The notes beneath the pieces were generated by a model. The model had not been told where the DNA came from. It did not search any database and saw nothing but the letters and a program-made list of their open reading frames with translations. A DNA stretch of 64,000 nt from Chitinophaga pinensis (GTDB lineage Bacteria > Bacteroidota > Bacteroidia > Chitinophagales > Chitinophagaceae), in assembly GCA_945876095.1 (NCBI GenBank), contig CAMCMP010000002.1, forward strand, positions 1 through 64,000, given 5' to 3'. The translations under genes and the position numbers were made by a program. Positions 28,663 through 38,917 of the stretch are shown in pieces. Each line of letters opens with the position of its first letter. Within the stretch, counting starts at the first letter, position 1.

Positions 28663-29595
28663 TTGAAGCAGATTATATTATTTGTAAATATTGTATTGTT
28701 GCCTGTTTTGCTTTTTGCTCAACAGTCAGACAGTAATTTGATAGGTAAAGATTCTGTTAATAAAACAAAGGATAGTCTTTCTTTATCTAAGAGTTTGCCG
28801 TTGTTGCTTGACTCTTCATTGGTAGTTGAAAATAAGGCCTACTCCTATAATGAGGCCTTTAATAAAATTCTGATAACCAATCAATTTCTAAACACTACTA
28901 CTCAATCTGTAGCTTGGGTGATTCAAGAAAAGAAACGTCTTTCAAAGGATAGGCTATTTTATTTAGTTTCAATCATTGTCTTGCTTTTAGCCTTTTTAAG
29001 ATTTGTTTATACCCGATACTTCAATAATCTATTTAGCTTTTTCTTTAATGCTTCTTTAAGACAGAGCCAGTTAATTGAGCAATTGTTACAGGCTAAATTG
29101 CAATCACTATTGTTCAACATCTTATTTATATTTTCGGGAGGCCTCTATATTTACTTGCTTTTAATGTATAAACATTGGATTGACTATTTCGATTTTTGGC
29201 AAATATTGGCTTATTGCAGCTTTGGATTAGCATTACTTTATTTAATAAAATTCTTTACTATAAAGTTTACTGGGTGGATAACTGGATTCAAAGAAGTTAC
29301 TAATAACTATGTATTTATTGTTTTTTTATTCAATAAGATAATGGGTATTTTTTTACTTCCTTTTATTGTGATTATTGCATTTTCTATTCCAGTTTTAGTT
29401 AATTCAGCGGTTATTATTTCTCTTTTATTGATTGGTATTTTATTTTTATTAAGATTTTTAAGGTCCTATTCCCTGCTTCCAAATAAGCTAAAACTAAGCG
29501 GATTTCACTTTATTATGTATATAATAGGGGTAGAAATTATCCCTGTTTTGATAGTTTATAAGGTGTTGATCGTTTTATTAAGTAAAAATCTATAA
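28663..29595 (+). CDS. DUF4271 membrane protein
   Basis: This 310-residue protein starts at TTG with a cleavable signal peptide (ending near LLFAQQS). A periplasmic segment of about 80 residues comes next, and then seven or so transmembrane helices. It matches DUF4271, a Bacteroidota family of unknown function that is commonly found next to uroporphyrinogen-III synthase. The same arrangement is seen here: hemD starts 40 bp later. That conserved neighbourhood is the only hint of function. The codon and base use match the surrounding genes. Confidence 0.8.
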   Translation: MKQIILFVNIVLLPVLLFAQQSDSNLIGKDSVNKTKDSLSLSKSLPLLLDSSLVVENKAYSYNEAFNKILITNQFLNTTTQSVAWVIQEKKRLSKDRLFYLVSIIVLLLAFLRFVYTRYFNNLFSFFFNASLRQSQLIEQLLQAKLQSLLFNILFIFSGGLYIYLLLMYKHWIDYFDFWQILAYCSFGLALLYLIKFFTIKFTGWITGFKEVTNNYVFIVFLFNKIMGIFLLPFIVIIAFSIPVLVNSAVIISLLLIGILFLLRFLRSYSLLPNKLKLSGFHFIMYIIGVEIIPVLIVYKVLIVLLSKNL

Positions 29596-29600
29596 TTTTG
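29593..29600 (+). promoter_or_regulatory. Possible -7 box of hemD (TAATTTTG)
   Basis: An exact TAnnTTTG match overlaps the DUF4271 stop codon and lies 35 nt before the hemD ATG. hemD may therefore have its own promoter in addition to readthrough from the DUF4271 gene. Confidence 0.4.
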
Positions 29601-29635
29601 CAACGAATATTAATTTATCCCGTACGGTTGTTCAT

Positions 29636-30415
29636 ATGAAACTAAAACCAGAATCTAAAAATAGCGTGATAAAAAAAGTTCTTATTACCCAGCCAAAACC
29701 AGATGGAGACAGATCTCCTTATTTTGATCTTGCAAAAAAACATAACTTAGAATTACATTTTTTCCCTTTCATTATAGTTGACAGTATCTCCTCCAAGGAA
29801 TTCCGCAAACAAAAAATTGAGATTGTTAATTACACCGCCGTTATTTTTACAAGTCGTCATGCGATAGATAATTTTTTTCGTACTTGTGAAGAATTGAAGA
29901 CTAATATTTCCCAAGACACAAAGTACTTTTGTATTACTGAAGCCGTTGCTCTTTATCTTCAAAAATTTATTTTATATAGAAAAAGAAAAGTGTTTTATGG
30001 TCCAGACGGAACAAATAAAAGTTTTTTTGAAGTAATTAATAAGCATAAGGATAATGAAAAGTTTCTTTACCCATGTTCAGAATCCTTTGATAGTGAGATT
30101 ACCAATTGGCTCAAAGACCATCATTGCGAATATGCTACTCCTATAATGTATAGAATTATTAGCAATGATATAAAAGAAGTAATTGCTAAAAATTTTGACG
30201 TGATTTGTTTATTTACACCTGGAGGAGTAAAAAGTCTACTTGAAAATTTCCCAAAATTCAAGCAAAATGGTACTAAAATAGGTGCATTTGGTGTAAATAC
30301 CTTTAAAGCTGCAGAAGATGCTGGTCTTACACTTCACATAAAAGCCCCCCAGCCCAAAGCACCCAGTATGGTAAGCGCTCTAGAACTTTACCTTTCTTCG
30401 ATCAATCAGAAATAA
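29636..30415 (+). CDS. hemD: Uroporphyrinogen-III synthase
   Basis: HemD closes and inverts hydroxymethylbilane to uroporphyrinogen III, the branch point to heme, siroheme and cobalamin. The 259-residue protein has the two-domain fold of the family. Typical are KKVLITQPKPDGDRSPYFDLA at the N-terminus, AVIFTSRHAIDNFF, and CLFTPGGVKSLLENF with the conserved Ser/Thr-Pro-Gly turn. HemD sequences diverge strongly, so family assignment rests on these few segments and on the DUF4271 neighbour. Confidence 0.88.
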   Translation: MKLKPESKNSVIKKVLITQPKPDGDRSPYFDLAKKHNLELHFFPFIIVDSISSKEFRKQKIEIVNYTAVIFTSRHAIDNFFRTCEELKTNISQDTKYFCITEAVALYLQKFILYRKRKVFYGPDGTNKSFFEVINKHKDNEKFLYPCSESFDSEITNWLKDHHCEYATPIMYRIISNDIKEVIAKNFDVICLFTPGGVKSLLENFPKFKQNGTKIGAFGVNTFKAAEDAGLTLHIKAPQPKAPSMVSALELYLSSINQK

Positions 30416-30491
30416 AATTTCCATTCTTTTTTATCCCCTACTTTTTATTTTAGGGTACATTTTATAATTGCATTAAAAAGTAATAAAATTT

Positions 30492-32579
30492 ATGCATTCA
30501 ACTTTTACCAATCGATTGATTAATGAAACTAGTCCCTATTTGCTTCAACATGCCTATAACCCGGTAGAATGGTATCCTTGGGGAGAAGAGGCACTCCAAA
30601 AGGCAAAGGTAGAAGGTAAAATAATTTTGGTAAGTATAGGATATTCTGCTTGTCATTGGTGTCATGTTATGGAAAGGGAAAGTTTTGAAAATGAGTCTGT
30701 AGCCAATTTGATGAATGCTAATTTCGTAAATATAAAAGTAGATCGAGAGGAGCGTCCCGACTTGGATCATATTTACATGGATGCGGTTCAGGCTATCTCT
30801 GGAAGTGGTGGCTGGCCGTTGAATGTTTTTTTAACCCCTCAAGCAAAGCCTTTTTATGGGGGTACCTATTTTCCTCCTCAAAAAGCATATGGCAAATCTT
30901 CGTGGACGGATGTTTTAAATAGTATCATACAAGCATGGAATGAAAGGAAAAATGAAATTGAAGCTCAAGCAGAAAATCTAACAGACCATTTACTTAGAGC
31001 CAACAGTTTTGGTGCCATAGTGAATAAAATTGAACTCAATAATGAGCAGGAATTAACAACGATTGAGCAATGTGATCAAATGTTTAAAACCATTATGAAC
31101 ACCGCCGATACTCAATGGGGTGGTTTTGGAAAGGCTCCTAAATTTCCTCAAACATTTACCATTCAATATTTACTACGTTATCATTATTTTACAGGAAACA
31201 AGGAGGCTTTACAGCAGGCTTTACTTTCTATAGATAAAATGTTGATGGGTGGCATTTATGACCATATTGCCGGAGGGTTAGCTCGCTATAGTACCGATGA
31301 AGAATGGTTGGCACCGCATTTTGAAAAAATGCTTTATGATAATGCGTTACTTATAAATATTTTGTGCGATGCTTATCAACTCAGTACTGATAAAAAATAC
31401 GCTGATGCAATACGTAAAACCATTTCTTTTGTTCAAAACGAGTTGTTGAGTTCCGAAGGTGGTTTTTATGCAGCTTTGGATGCTGATAGTGAGGGAGAAG
31501 AGGGAAAGTATTATGTTTGGCAAAAAAATGAAGTCGATGACATTTTAGGTGAAAATGCTGAATTGTTTTGTGCGTTTTTTGACATCAGTGAAAAGGGTAA
31601 CTGGGAAGAAAAAAATATACTTCGAAATCTTCAGTCAATAAAAGATTTTGTGATACCAAGAGGGTTGGACCAAGAACAATTTGAAAAAACTATCCAACAA
31701 TGTCTTCAAAAATTATCACTTCAAAGGAGCAATCGAATTAAACCTTCTCTAGATGACAAAATAATTTTAGGCTGGAATGCTTTGATGTTACAGTCGATTG
31801 CAAAAGCATCAGTAGTATTGCGAGAACCTGCTTTCAAGGAGATGGCGGCAACTAATTTTATTTTTTTAAAAAATAAATTCACCCATGCAGAGGCTTCATT
31901 ACAACTTATGCATACTTATAAAAATGGGGTTAGCAAGTATAAAGCTTTTTTGGATGATTACGCTTATATTATTGCTGCATTACTTCAATTATACAAGACA
32001 AGTTTTTCGGAAAATTATTTGTTGATGGCTTTTGATTATTGCAATTATGTTATTGAAAATTTCAGTGATGAAGAATCTTGTTTTTTCTATTTTACTCATC
32101 AGGATCAAAAAGATGTAATTGTAAGAAAAAAAGAAATATATGACGGTGCCACAGCTTCAGGAAATTCGGTGATGGCTGAAAATCTTTTACAACTCTCCAT
32201 TATTTTTGATAATGCACAATGGCGGGCTAGATCTAATCAAATGTTACAAGCTATTTCGAATTCAATTCTGAAATATCCAGGTTCTTTTGGAGTATGGGCT
32301 TCATTGTTACTTTTTCAGGTGATGGGAATAAATGAAGTTGTAGTGATAGGTGCAAATTATGCTAACCTATCAAATGATATTTTATTAAAATATGTACCCA
32401 ATATAGTAATGATGTCCTCTGAAAATGGAAATGAAGCTTTTCCATTACTAGCGGCAAAACCTTCTGGTCAACCTGATTATATCTTTCTATGCAAGAACTA
32501 TAGCTGTTTGGCGCCATTCACAACTACTAGCTCCTTATTTTTAGAAATTGAAAAAAGCAATAAAATTAAAACTAGATAG
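30492..32579 (+). CDS. DUF255 thioredoxin-fold protein (YyaL/SPATA20 family)
   Basis: This 695-residue protein combines an N-terminal thioredoxin-like domain (DUF255) with a C-terminal (alpha/alpha)6-barrel of glycosidase type. The redox-like motif is Cys54-His-Trp-Cys57 within [25 protein letters not shown] and GGTYFPP follow, and [17 protein letters not shown] starts the barrel part. The family is widespread from bacteria to animals, but its reaction is not established. No signal peptide is present. It is a single gene between hemD and the gld operon. Confidence 0.9.
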   Translation: MHSTFTNRLINETSPYLLQHAYNPVEWYPWGEEALQKAKVEGKIILVSIGYSACHWCHVMERESFENESVANLMNANFVNIKVDREERPDLDHIYMDAVQAISGSGGWPLNVFLTPQAKPFYGGTYFPPQKAYGKSSWTDVLNSIIQAWNERKNEIEAQAENLTDHLLRANSFGAIVNKIELNNEQELTTIEQCDQMFKTIMNTADTQWGGFGKAPKFPQTFTIQYLLRYHYFTGNKEALQQALLSIDKMLMGGIYDHIAGGLARYSTDEEWLAPHFEKMLYDNALLINILCDAYQLSTDKKYADAIRKTISFVQNELLSSEGGFYAALDADSEGEEGKYYVWQKNEVDDILGENAELFCAFFDISEKGNWEEKNILRNLQSIKDFVIPRGLDQEQFEKTIQQCLQKLSLQRSNRIKPSLDDKIILGWNALMLQSIAKASVVLREPAFKEMAATNFIFLKNKFTHAEASLQLMHTYKNGVSKYKAFLDDYAYIIAALLQLYKTSFSENYLLMAFDYCNYVIENFSDEESCFFYFTHQDQKDVIVRKKEIYDGATASGNSVMAENLLQLSIIFDNAQWRARSNQMLQAISNSILKYPGSFGVWASLLLFQVMGINEVVVIGANYANLSNDILLKYVPNIVMMSSENGNEAFPLLAAKPSGQPDYIFLCKNYSCLAPFTTTSSLFLEIEKSNKIKTR

Positions 32580-32685
32580 AACAATTTTTTGAAATCCGAT
32601 TCGTTTCAATAGACGCTAGACTGTATTTAAATTAAAAAAAATTGGATAAATACTTTCTGAACTAAATAAAATTCAAAATAATCCT

Positions 32686-32693
32686 TACATTTG
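32686..32693 (+). promoter_or_regulatory. -7 box of the gld operon (TACATTTG)
   Basis: An exact TAnnTTTG match lies 23 nt before the gldK ATG. I could not find a TTG at the expected -33 spacing. It is the best candidate promoter for gldKLMN. Confidence 0.55.
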
Positions 32694-32716
32694 TCGAGCT
32701 TTTTAAAATTATATCA

Positions 32717-34006
32717 ATGATAAATAGGGCTTTAGCTATTATAATTCTTTTCACATTTTCTGTTTTGTCTGGCTGTAAAATGCTTGGTAAAAATAAAAAA
32801 GGAAAGGCATTGCCATCCGATGGACAGCTATACGGAGTGGAGCCTTCAAGGAATTGGACGCTGCCTAAACCTCCAGGTATGGTCTACATTCCCCCTGGTA
32901 CTTTTCACATGGGTCCTAGTGATGAGGATATGAATTTTGCCTACACCGCAAGAAACAAGCAGGTCTCTATAAATTCTTTTTGGATGGATGCGACCGAAAT
33001 CACCAACAATGAATATCGGCAGTTTACCAATTGGGTGAGAGACTCAACTGCAGCCAAGCTAATGGGTTTTATTAAAGCTGGGACTGACGGTACTGAGACG
33101 ATTGATTGGAAAAAAGCAAAAACTATCAAATGGGGAGATAAAGCAGTGATGGAGAAGGTGGATGCAATGATACTTACCCCTGATAACCGTATTTTTAATA
33201 AAAAGGAAATTGATCCTACTAAATTAGTTTTCCACTCTGAAATATTTGACTTTAAAGAGGCTGCTAAAAGCCCTAAGGGTGTTCAGCGCTCTAAGTTTAT
33301 AGTTAAAAAGGATTTACAAATTTATCCAGACACACTCTGCTGGGTAAGAGATTTTGCGTATTCTTACAACGAGCCAATGGCTAAAAAATATTACAGTCAT
33401 CCAGCGTTTGGAAATTATCCTGTGGTGGGTATTTCATGGAAACAGGCAACTGCGTTTTGTGAATGGAGAACACAATATTTAAATGGGTTTTTGGAATCAA
33501 AGAAGCGAATGACGGAATCTGATTTCAGACTACCAACTGAAGCTCAATGGGAATATGCAGCTCGTGGTGGTCGTTCACAAGCACCTTACCCTTGGGGAGG
33601 TCCTTATCTAAGAAACAGAAAGGGTTGTCTTTTAGCGAATTTCAAACCGGGTAGGGGTAATTACCCTGAAGACGGTGGTTTTTATACAGTTAGAGCAGAT
33701 GCTTACTGGCCAAACGATTTTGGTTTATATAATATGTCTGGTAATGTTGCGGAATGGACTTCTTCTTTATTTTATGAAGGGAGTTATAGTTTTCAGCATG
33801 ATATGAATCCTGAAGTAAGATGGAATGCAAAAGAATCTGACCCTCCTCGTATGAAACGAAAAGTAACACGTGGTGGAAGTTGGAAAGATGTAGGGTATTT
33901 TTTACAGACAAGTGCCCGTAATTATGAATACCAGGATACCTCCAAATCGTATATTGGATTTAGATGTATCATTGATCTTCCCCCATCAAATAAAAAGGGG
34001 AAATAA
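32717..34006 (+). CDS. gldK: Gliding motility / T9SS lipoprotein GldK
   Basis: GldK is an outer-membrane-linked lipoprotein that forms a periplasmic ring with GldN in the type IX secretion system. The 429-residue protein has a lipoprotein signal with the lipobox cysteine at residue 20 (LSGC). A formylglycine-generating enzyme-like (FGE-sulfatase) domain follows: PGTFHMGPSDED, FRLPTEAQWEYAARGG, NMSGNVAEWTSS and GGSWKD. The fold is thought to be structural in GldK. It opens the gldKLMN operon. Confidence 0.95.
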   Translation: MINRALAIIILFTFSVLSGCKMLGKNKKGKALPSDGQLYGVEPSRNWTLPKPPGMVYIPPGTFHMGPSDEDMNFAYTARNKQVSINSFWMDATEITNNEYRQFTNWVRDSTAAKLMGFIKAGTDGTETIDWKKAKTIKWGDKAVMEKVDAMILTPDNRIFNKKEIDPTKLVFHSEIFDFKEAAKSPKGVQRSKFIVKKDLQIYPDTLCWVRDFAYSYNEPMAKKYYSHPAFGNYPVVGISWKQATAFCEWRTQYLNGFLESKKRMTESDFRLPTEAQWEYAARGGRSQAPYPWGGPYLRNRKGCLLANFKPGRGNYPEDGGFYTVRADAYWPNDFGLYNMSGNVAEWTSSLFYEGSYSFQHDMNPEVRWNAKESDPPRMKRKVTRGGSWKDVGYFLQTSARNYEYQDTSKSYIGFRCIIDLPPSNKKGK

Positions 34007-34122
34007 TTAGGTTTTTAAAATTAATTACCGATCTTTCCTATAGATTATTATTTCCCTTTTTGTTTAAGGGTATAATAACAATTGAAAAAATAAATAAAAT
34101 TTAACATTTAAAATTCAAAATT

Positions 34123-34893
34123 ATGTCAGCCGCTGGTCAATCCCGTCCAATAGATCGTATACTAAATGTTTTTGTTTCTGCAGCAGCCGTTCCGGTTTTG
34201 CTGGGAGCACTTTTCAAAATTACCCACGCTCCTGGAGCGGACGTTTGGTTAAAAATTGGATTGTGGACTGAGTCTATCATCTTTTTGGGATATGCATTAT
34301 TGTATGTTTTTTCTCCACCACCTGAAGGACCCGCAGTAGCGCCAGCCGCTCCAGTTGAAACTGGAAATCCTGCTTTGAAAAGCATGGATAAAATGTTGCA
34401 AGAGGCTGACATCACTCCTGAAAGTATGAAAAAATTAAGCGAAGGTTTTTCTAAATTGGGAACTACTGTAGGCAATTTTGCTGATATGGGTGAAACGGTA
34501 AAATCGACGAATGAACTAGGTGCAAAGGCAAAGGAAGCTACTTTTAATTTGGGATCAATGTCCACTGCATTTAGTAATAGTGCAACTGCTATGACTTCAT
34601 TTAATACTGCCACTGAAAGTTCAAAAGCATTTCATGAGCAAGTGCAGGTTTTGACAAAGAATTTAGGTAGTTTGAATACTATTTATGAACTTGAATTGAA
34701 AGATAGTAATAACCATCTCAAAGCATTAAATAGTTTTTATGGTAAAATGGCTGAGGCTAGTACTGTAATGATGAGCAGCGTTGATGATGCTACGAAAGCA
34801 AAGGATCAAATTAATATATTAGCTGGAAATCTTAGCAGATTAAATTCTATTTATGGCAATATGTTGAGTGCTATGCAAATAAAAAATGCGTAA
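34123..34893 (+). CDS. gldL: T9SS motor subunit GldL
   Basis: GldL forms the inner-membrane pentameric stator of the proton-driven T9SS motor around GldM. The 256-residue protein has two N-terminal helices (about residues 13-33 and 42-60). The second contains Glu50 in GLWTESIIFLG, which matches the proton-linked glutamate known in this family. The remaining 190 residues are a cytoplasmic, mostly helical region rich in Ser, Thr, Lys and Asn. It is encoded 116 bp after gldK and 109 bp before gldM. Confidence 0.93.
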   Translation: MSAAGQSRPIDRILNVFVSAAAVPVLLGALFKITHAPGADVWLKIGLWTESIIFLGYALLYVFSPPPEGPAVAPAAPVETGNPALKSMDKMLQEADITPESMKKLSEGFSKLGTTVGNFADMGETVKSTNELGAKAKEATFNLGSMSTAFSNSATAMTSFNTATESSKAFHEQVQVLTKNLGSLNTIYELELKDSNNHLKALNSFYGKMAEASTVMMSSVDDATKAKDQINILAGNLSRLNSIYGNMLSAMQIKNA

Positions 34894-35002
34894 GCTTTAA
34901 AAGCTGATACACTTATCATATATACCCTAAACTATATTTTATTAGTTAGTCAGTTGAGATTTTAATAAATTAAATTTATAACAACCATAAATCCAAAATA
35001 CT

Positions 35003-36511
35003 ATGGCTTTACCAAAAGAGCCCCGGCAGAAGATGATTAACCTGATGTATTTAGTGTTAACAGCCTTGTTAGCAATGAATGTGTCGAGTGAGATATTGAA
35101 TGCCTTTAAAGTGGTTGATTTGAGCTTACAAAATTCGAATGCTAACTTAACGGCAGCTAACGAAACTATGTATAAATCATTGGCTGAAAATTTAACGGAT
35201 CCAAAGACAGCCGAAAAGGCAAAAATATGGGAACCTAAGGCTGAACAAGCTAAAAAGCTTTCGGATGAAATGAATGGTTATGTAGAAGGTTTGAAGAAAG
35301 CTTTAAAACAGGCATCAGGATTGGAAATAAGAAATGGCAAAGAAACCTTTAAAGAAGATAATTTGGATGCAGCTTCCCGCTTATTCGATACAGAAGGCAA
35401 AGGAAAAGAGTTAGAGGCGAAATTGAAAGCTTACAAATTGGCGATGCTCGAAATTGACGAAAAAATTAAAGAAAAATTCGATAAAACTTTACCTGTAGAT
35501 GTAGAACCTCCTGTTGGTCAGGATGGAGAAAAAAAGGATTTTACTTATGCTTATTTCCATATGACACCTACTGTGGCAGGTTTGACCTTGTTGAGTAAGT
35601 TTCAGAATAACATTAAAAATGCTGAAAACCAAGTAGTTACTTTTTGCCATGAGCAAATTGGTGCAGTAAAGGTTAGGTTTGATAAGACAGGCGTATTAGT
35701 TGGACAGAGTTCTAATTATGTGATGCCAGGACAGGAAGTCGAAATAACTGCTGGTGTAGCAGCCTATAGTTCTGAGGCAGCCCCTCAGATCAATATTGGT
35801 GGGTCAAGTGTTGCAGCAGTAGAAGGTAAGGGTTCTTACAAAATGACAGCAAGCGGTGTTGGGGTTAAAAAAGTTCCAGTTGTTGTTAATTATTTAGATC
35901 AGGATGGAAATAAACAGACTAAAACGATCGATGTAGAATACACAGTAGGAACTCCAGGTGGCGCAGCTATTATGCTTGATAAAATGAATGTGTTTTATAT
36001 TGGTGTAGACAATCCCATCACTATATCTTCTGGTACAGGTTGGGACAAAACAACTGTTACCATGACAGGAGGTACTTTGAGTGGTTCAAATGGCAATCGT
36101 GTTGCAAGAGTCACTGCTATTGGAAAGGCTAATATTACGGTAACTGCTGATGGTAAAACTACCCCATTTGATTTTAGAGTTAAGGAAATACCTAGTCCAA
36201 TTTTTAAAGTTGGACCAGGAGGAACGAGAATGACTTCAGGTAGTTTTAAAGCACAGCAATATTGCCGTGCCGAATTAGAAAACTTTGATTTTGCAGCTAA
36301 TTTTTCTGTTGTATCTGCAACTGTTTATTTTTCCGGAGCTAATTTTGCAAATGTGCAGATTGCAGAATTAAAAGGAAATAGCCTTGCGCCTATTGCATCT
36401 TATATGCAAAGAGCAGTACCAGGTACAAGTGTTACTTTCGATAATGTAAAAGTTCAGGGACCAGATGGAAGGCAGCGTGATATTCAAGGAGTTGGTGTAG
36501 TGTTGTACTAA
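35003..36511 (+). CDS. gldM: T9SS motor subunit GldM
   Basis: GldM spans the periplasm and couples the GldL motor to the GldK/GldN ring. The 502-residue protein begins with the family signature PRQKMINLMYLVLTALLAMNVS, a single transmembrane helix near the N-terminus. A helical segment follows, then several immunoglobulin-like periplasmic domains, ending in GVGVVLY. Length and order are normal for the family. gldN follows after 19 bp. Confidence 0.95.
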   Translation: MALPKEPRQKMINLMYLVLTALLAMNVSSEILNAFKVVDLSLQNSNANLTAANETMYKSLAENLTDPKTAEKAKIWEPKAEQAKKLSDEMNGYVEGLKKALKQASGLEIRNGKETFKEDNLDAASRLFDTEGKGKELEAKLKAYKLAMLEIDEKIKEKFDKTLPVDVEPPVGQDGEKKDFTYAYFHMTPTVAGLTLLSKFQNNIKNAENQVVTFCHEQIGAVKVRFDKTGVLVGQSSNYVMPGQEVEITAGVAAYSSEAAPQINIGGSSVAAVEGKGSYKMTASGVGVKKVPVVVNYLDQDGNKQTKTIDVEYTVGTPGGAAIMLDKMNVFYIGVDNPITISSGTGWDKTTVTMTGGTLSGSNGNRVARVTAIGKANITVTADGKTTPFDFRVKEIPSPIFKVGPGGTRMTSGSFKAQQYCRAELENFDFAANFSVVSATVYFSGANFANVQIAELKGNSLAPIASYMQRAVPGTSVTFDNVKVQGPDGRQRDIQGVGVVLY

Positions 36512-36530
36512 AAATTATAAAAACAGGGCT

Positions 36531-37547
36531 ATGTATAGGCATTCGTTAAAATTATTATTGTTGTTATTGAGCTTTATTGCTTTTACGAATTGTGTGGAAG
36601 CTCAAAAACCAAAGCCTAAAAAGAAGGCAGTCCAGAAAGCGCCCCCACCGCCTCCTGTAGCTACTGCTGTAGTAGATACGGTAAAACCCGCAGTAGTAAT
36701 TGCTCCGCCCCCAGTTCCCAAAATTGATAGCTTACCAATACCGAAGTTAAAAAAATCGCTTCGTCCAGACAATGGAGCTGATACTGATATGGGGATTAAG
36801 GAAAGGTTTCCATTGCCCTATGAACATATCAGGGCTGATGATGCAATTTATCGCCATAAAATATGGCGTGAAATTGATGCTAGGGAAAAAGTCAATCTTC
36901 CTTTTATGTATACTGCCGATGAAGATAATGGCAATCAGCGTTTTTTATCCATTTTAATGAAAGCGATCCAAGATACTCTAGTGAGTGCTTTTGATGCTAT
37001 TGATGATAGGTTCACCACTCCTATGACAATTTCACAGGTAGATCGTAAGATTCGTGATGCTCCTGAGATGGTTGAAAAATTTGATTCATTGGGCGTTAGT
37101 ATTGGTAAATTTGAGCAACAAAGAGAAGTCAATTTAGATTCATTCTATAAATTCAGAATAAAGGAAGAGGTAATTTTTGATAAGGAAAGCTCTAGGCTTT
37201 TTTGGAGAATATTGGGTATCGCGCCGCTAAAACGGGTAATTACAACTACTGGAGTGGATTTGGGAGAATCTGAAATGTTCTGGGTGTATTATCCAGATTT
37301 AAGACCTATTTTGTCTAAATATGATGTTTATAATGGAAAGAATTTCGGCGCTAGAATGAGCTGGGAAGATTTGTTTGAAAGCAGGATGTTTAGTGGAAGA
37401 ATTACTAAAACTACCATTGATAATCCATTTGACATTCCTATCAAACTCCAAAAAGGGTTATCTGATAACAGTGTTTTCCAGTTGTTAGAAGGAGAACGTC
37501 TTAAAGAGAAAATATTTACTTACGAACAGGATTTGTGGAAATACTAA
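36531..37547 (+). CDS. gldN: Gliding motility / T9SS protein GldN
   Basis: GldN is a periplasmic ring component that pairs with GldK. The 338-residue protein has a signal peptide ending near CVEAQ and a Lys/Pro-rich low-complexity stretch (about residues 25-75). The conserved domain follows: DAIYRHKIWREIDAREK, WVYYPDLRPIL and the C-terminal SRMFSGRITK region. The proline-rich linker is longer than the core needs and may reach across the periplasm. It is the last gene before a strong terminator. Confidence 0.93.
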   Translation: MYRHSLKLLLLLLSFIAFTNCVEAQKPKPKKKAVQKAPPPPPVATAVVDTVKPAVVIAPPPVPKIDSLPIPKLKKSLRPDNGADTDMGIKERFPLPYEHIRADDAIYRHKIWREIDAREKVNLPFMYTADEDNGNQRFLSILMKAIQDTLVSAFDAIDDRFTTPMTISQVDRKIRDAPEMVEKFDSLGVSIGKFEQQREVNLDSFYKFRIKEEVIFDKESSRLFWRILGIAPLKRVITTTGVDLGESEMFWVYYPDLRPILSKYDVYNGKNFGARMSWEDLFESRMFSGRITKTTIDNPFDIPIKLQKGLSDNSVFQLLEGERLKEKIFTYEQDLWKY

Positions 37548-37567
37548 TCTTCTTAAAAAATATTCTC

Positions 37568-37602
37568 AAGGGCAATGGTTAATACTTGTTGCCCTTTTTT
37601 TA
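37568..37602 (+). terminator. Terminator of the gldKLMN operon
   Basis: AAGGGCAA and TTGCCCTT form an 8-bp stem with a 13-base loop, followed by a run of T. It lies 20 bases past the gldN stop and marks the end of the operon. Confidence 0.85.
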
Positions 37603-37674
37603 TTGATTTAAAATTCTAGGAATTTTCAATCATTGTATTTAAAAATGTGTATTTTAAAATGTACAAATTAGCCC

Positions 37675-38067
37675 ATGACCTTATTTTCTAAAATAATTAA
37701 AGGGGAAATACCTTGTTACAAGATTGCAGAGAGCGATCTTTTCTTTGCATTTTTAGATATTTTTCCGTTAGTAAAAGGGCATGTTTTAATAGTATCTAAG
37801 ACGGAGAAAGATAAATTTTTTGATTTGCCAAATGATTACCTATCTGAAATATTATTATTTGCGAAGCCAATTGCTCGAGCTATAGAACAAATATTTGAAT
37901 GTAATCGATGTGGTATTTCAGTAGTTGGTCTAGAAGTGCCTCATGCACATTTACATTTGGTGCCAATTTTTTCAGCAGATGATTTAAATTTCACGCGCGA
38001 AAAATTAAAATTATCTGTTGAAGAGTTTAAGGAAGTTCAGCAAAAAATTATTGATGCCATTCAATAG
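37675..38067 (+). CDS. HIT-family nucleotide-binding protein
   Basis: This 130-residue HIT protein has the histidine triad at His90, His92 and His94 (PHAHLHLVP), plus the N-terminal FSKIIKGEIPCYKI and GHVLIVSK typical of the Hint branch. These proteins hydrolyse adenosine phosphoramidates or related nucleotides. The zinc ligands found in some HIT proteins are not complete here. It sits between the gld terminator and the convergent ruvC. Confidence 0.92.
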   Translation: MTLFSKIIKGEIPCYKIAESDLFFAFLDIFPLVKGHVLIVSKTEKDKFFDLPNDYLSEILLFAKPIARAIEQIFECNRCGISVVGLEVPHAHLHLVPIFSADDLNFTREKLKLSVEEFKEVQQKIIDAIQ

Positions 38068-38104
38068 AAACTATCCACTCATTTATTGATAAAGAATTAG
38101 ATTT

Positions 38105-38668
38105 TTACTTTTTTAATCTTGAAGGGTTTTTCTTTAAAAAATCCTCCCATCCATTTACTTTACTTCCTGATTTGGAAAGGACAGAGTTCTCCTGAAAATA
38201 ATGACAAACGGCTACTGCCAGTGCATCAGATGCATCAAAATAAGCAGGATCATCCTTGAAATTCAATAAGCGCTGAAGCATTTTTAGAACTTGCTCCTTG
38301 CTAGCATTTCCATTGCCTGTAATAGATTGTTTTATTTTTTTTGGAGCATACTCAGTTACTTCTAGGCCATGGCTCATAGCTGCTGCTATGGCTACCCCTT
38401 GCGCACGACCAAGCTTTAACATGCTCTGTACATTTTTTCCAAAAAAGGGGGCTTCAATAGCGAAAACAGATGGTTTGAATTTGATAATTAATCCACTTAC
38501 TGTATTGTAAATGAGTTGCAATTTTTTATAAGGATCATCTATCTTGCCAGGTTTTAAAACGTCCATCTCAACCAGCTGAATTGTACTTCCGCTTATTTCA
38601 ATTAGACCATAGCCCATTACAACGGTACCAGGGTCGATTCCTAAAATTATTTTTGAACTCTTTTTCAA
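38105..38668 (-). CDS. ruvC: Holliday junction resolvase RuvC
   Basis: RuvC is the endonuclease that cuts Holliday junctions in recombination. The 187-residue protein has the acidic metal-binding residues Asp12 in GIDPGT, Glu in AIEAPFFGKN and the Asp pair in FDASDALAVAVCH. Translation starts at TTG, just ahead of the conserved core. ruvA and ruvB are not adjacent. A Lys/Ser-rich tail ends the protein. Confidence 0.95.
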   Translation of the reverse strand: MKKSSKIILGIDPGTVVMGYGLIEISGSTIQLVEMDVLKPGKIDDPYKKLQLIYNTVSGLIIKFKPSVFAIEAPFFGKNVQSMLKLGRAQGVAIAAAMSHGLEVTEYAPKKIKQSITGNGNASKEQVLKMLQRLLNFKDDPAYFDASDALAVAVCHYFQENSVLSKSGSKVNGWEDFLKKNPSRLKK

Positions 38669-38880
38669 TAAATTATTTCTTCGTTGATAAACTGATGTTT
38701 AAATTTTTTAAAAGCTAATTAAATTTCACTCTCTTGATTGAATAAAGTAAATTTTTAATTTTCATTGAGATAAAGATATCTATTAAAGCTATCTAATCCA
38801 CTTAATTATGTTATTAATTAGGCTTATTATATATTCGGTTTTATAATAGCAAAATTAATGAAACATAAGGTTCTCTTTTC

Positions 38881-38888
38881 TACCTTTG
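38881..38888 (+). promoter_or_regulatory. -7 box TACCTTTG inside the annotated 5' end
   Basis: An exact TAnnTTTG match lies within the first codons of the longest open frame (ATG at 38858) and 29 nt before an in-frame TTG at 38918. It implies that the protein starts at the TTG rather than the ATG. Confidence 0.55.
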
Positions 38889-38917
38889 TACCTAAGCCCC
38901 AAATAAATGAAAGCGCA

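Noticed and set aside
34137..34613. 158-codon minus-strand open frame opposite gldL
   Set aside because: gldL itself is clearly coding with family motifs; the antisense frame has no recognisable domain or promoter box.
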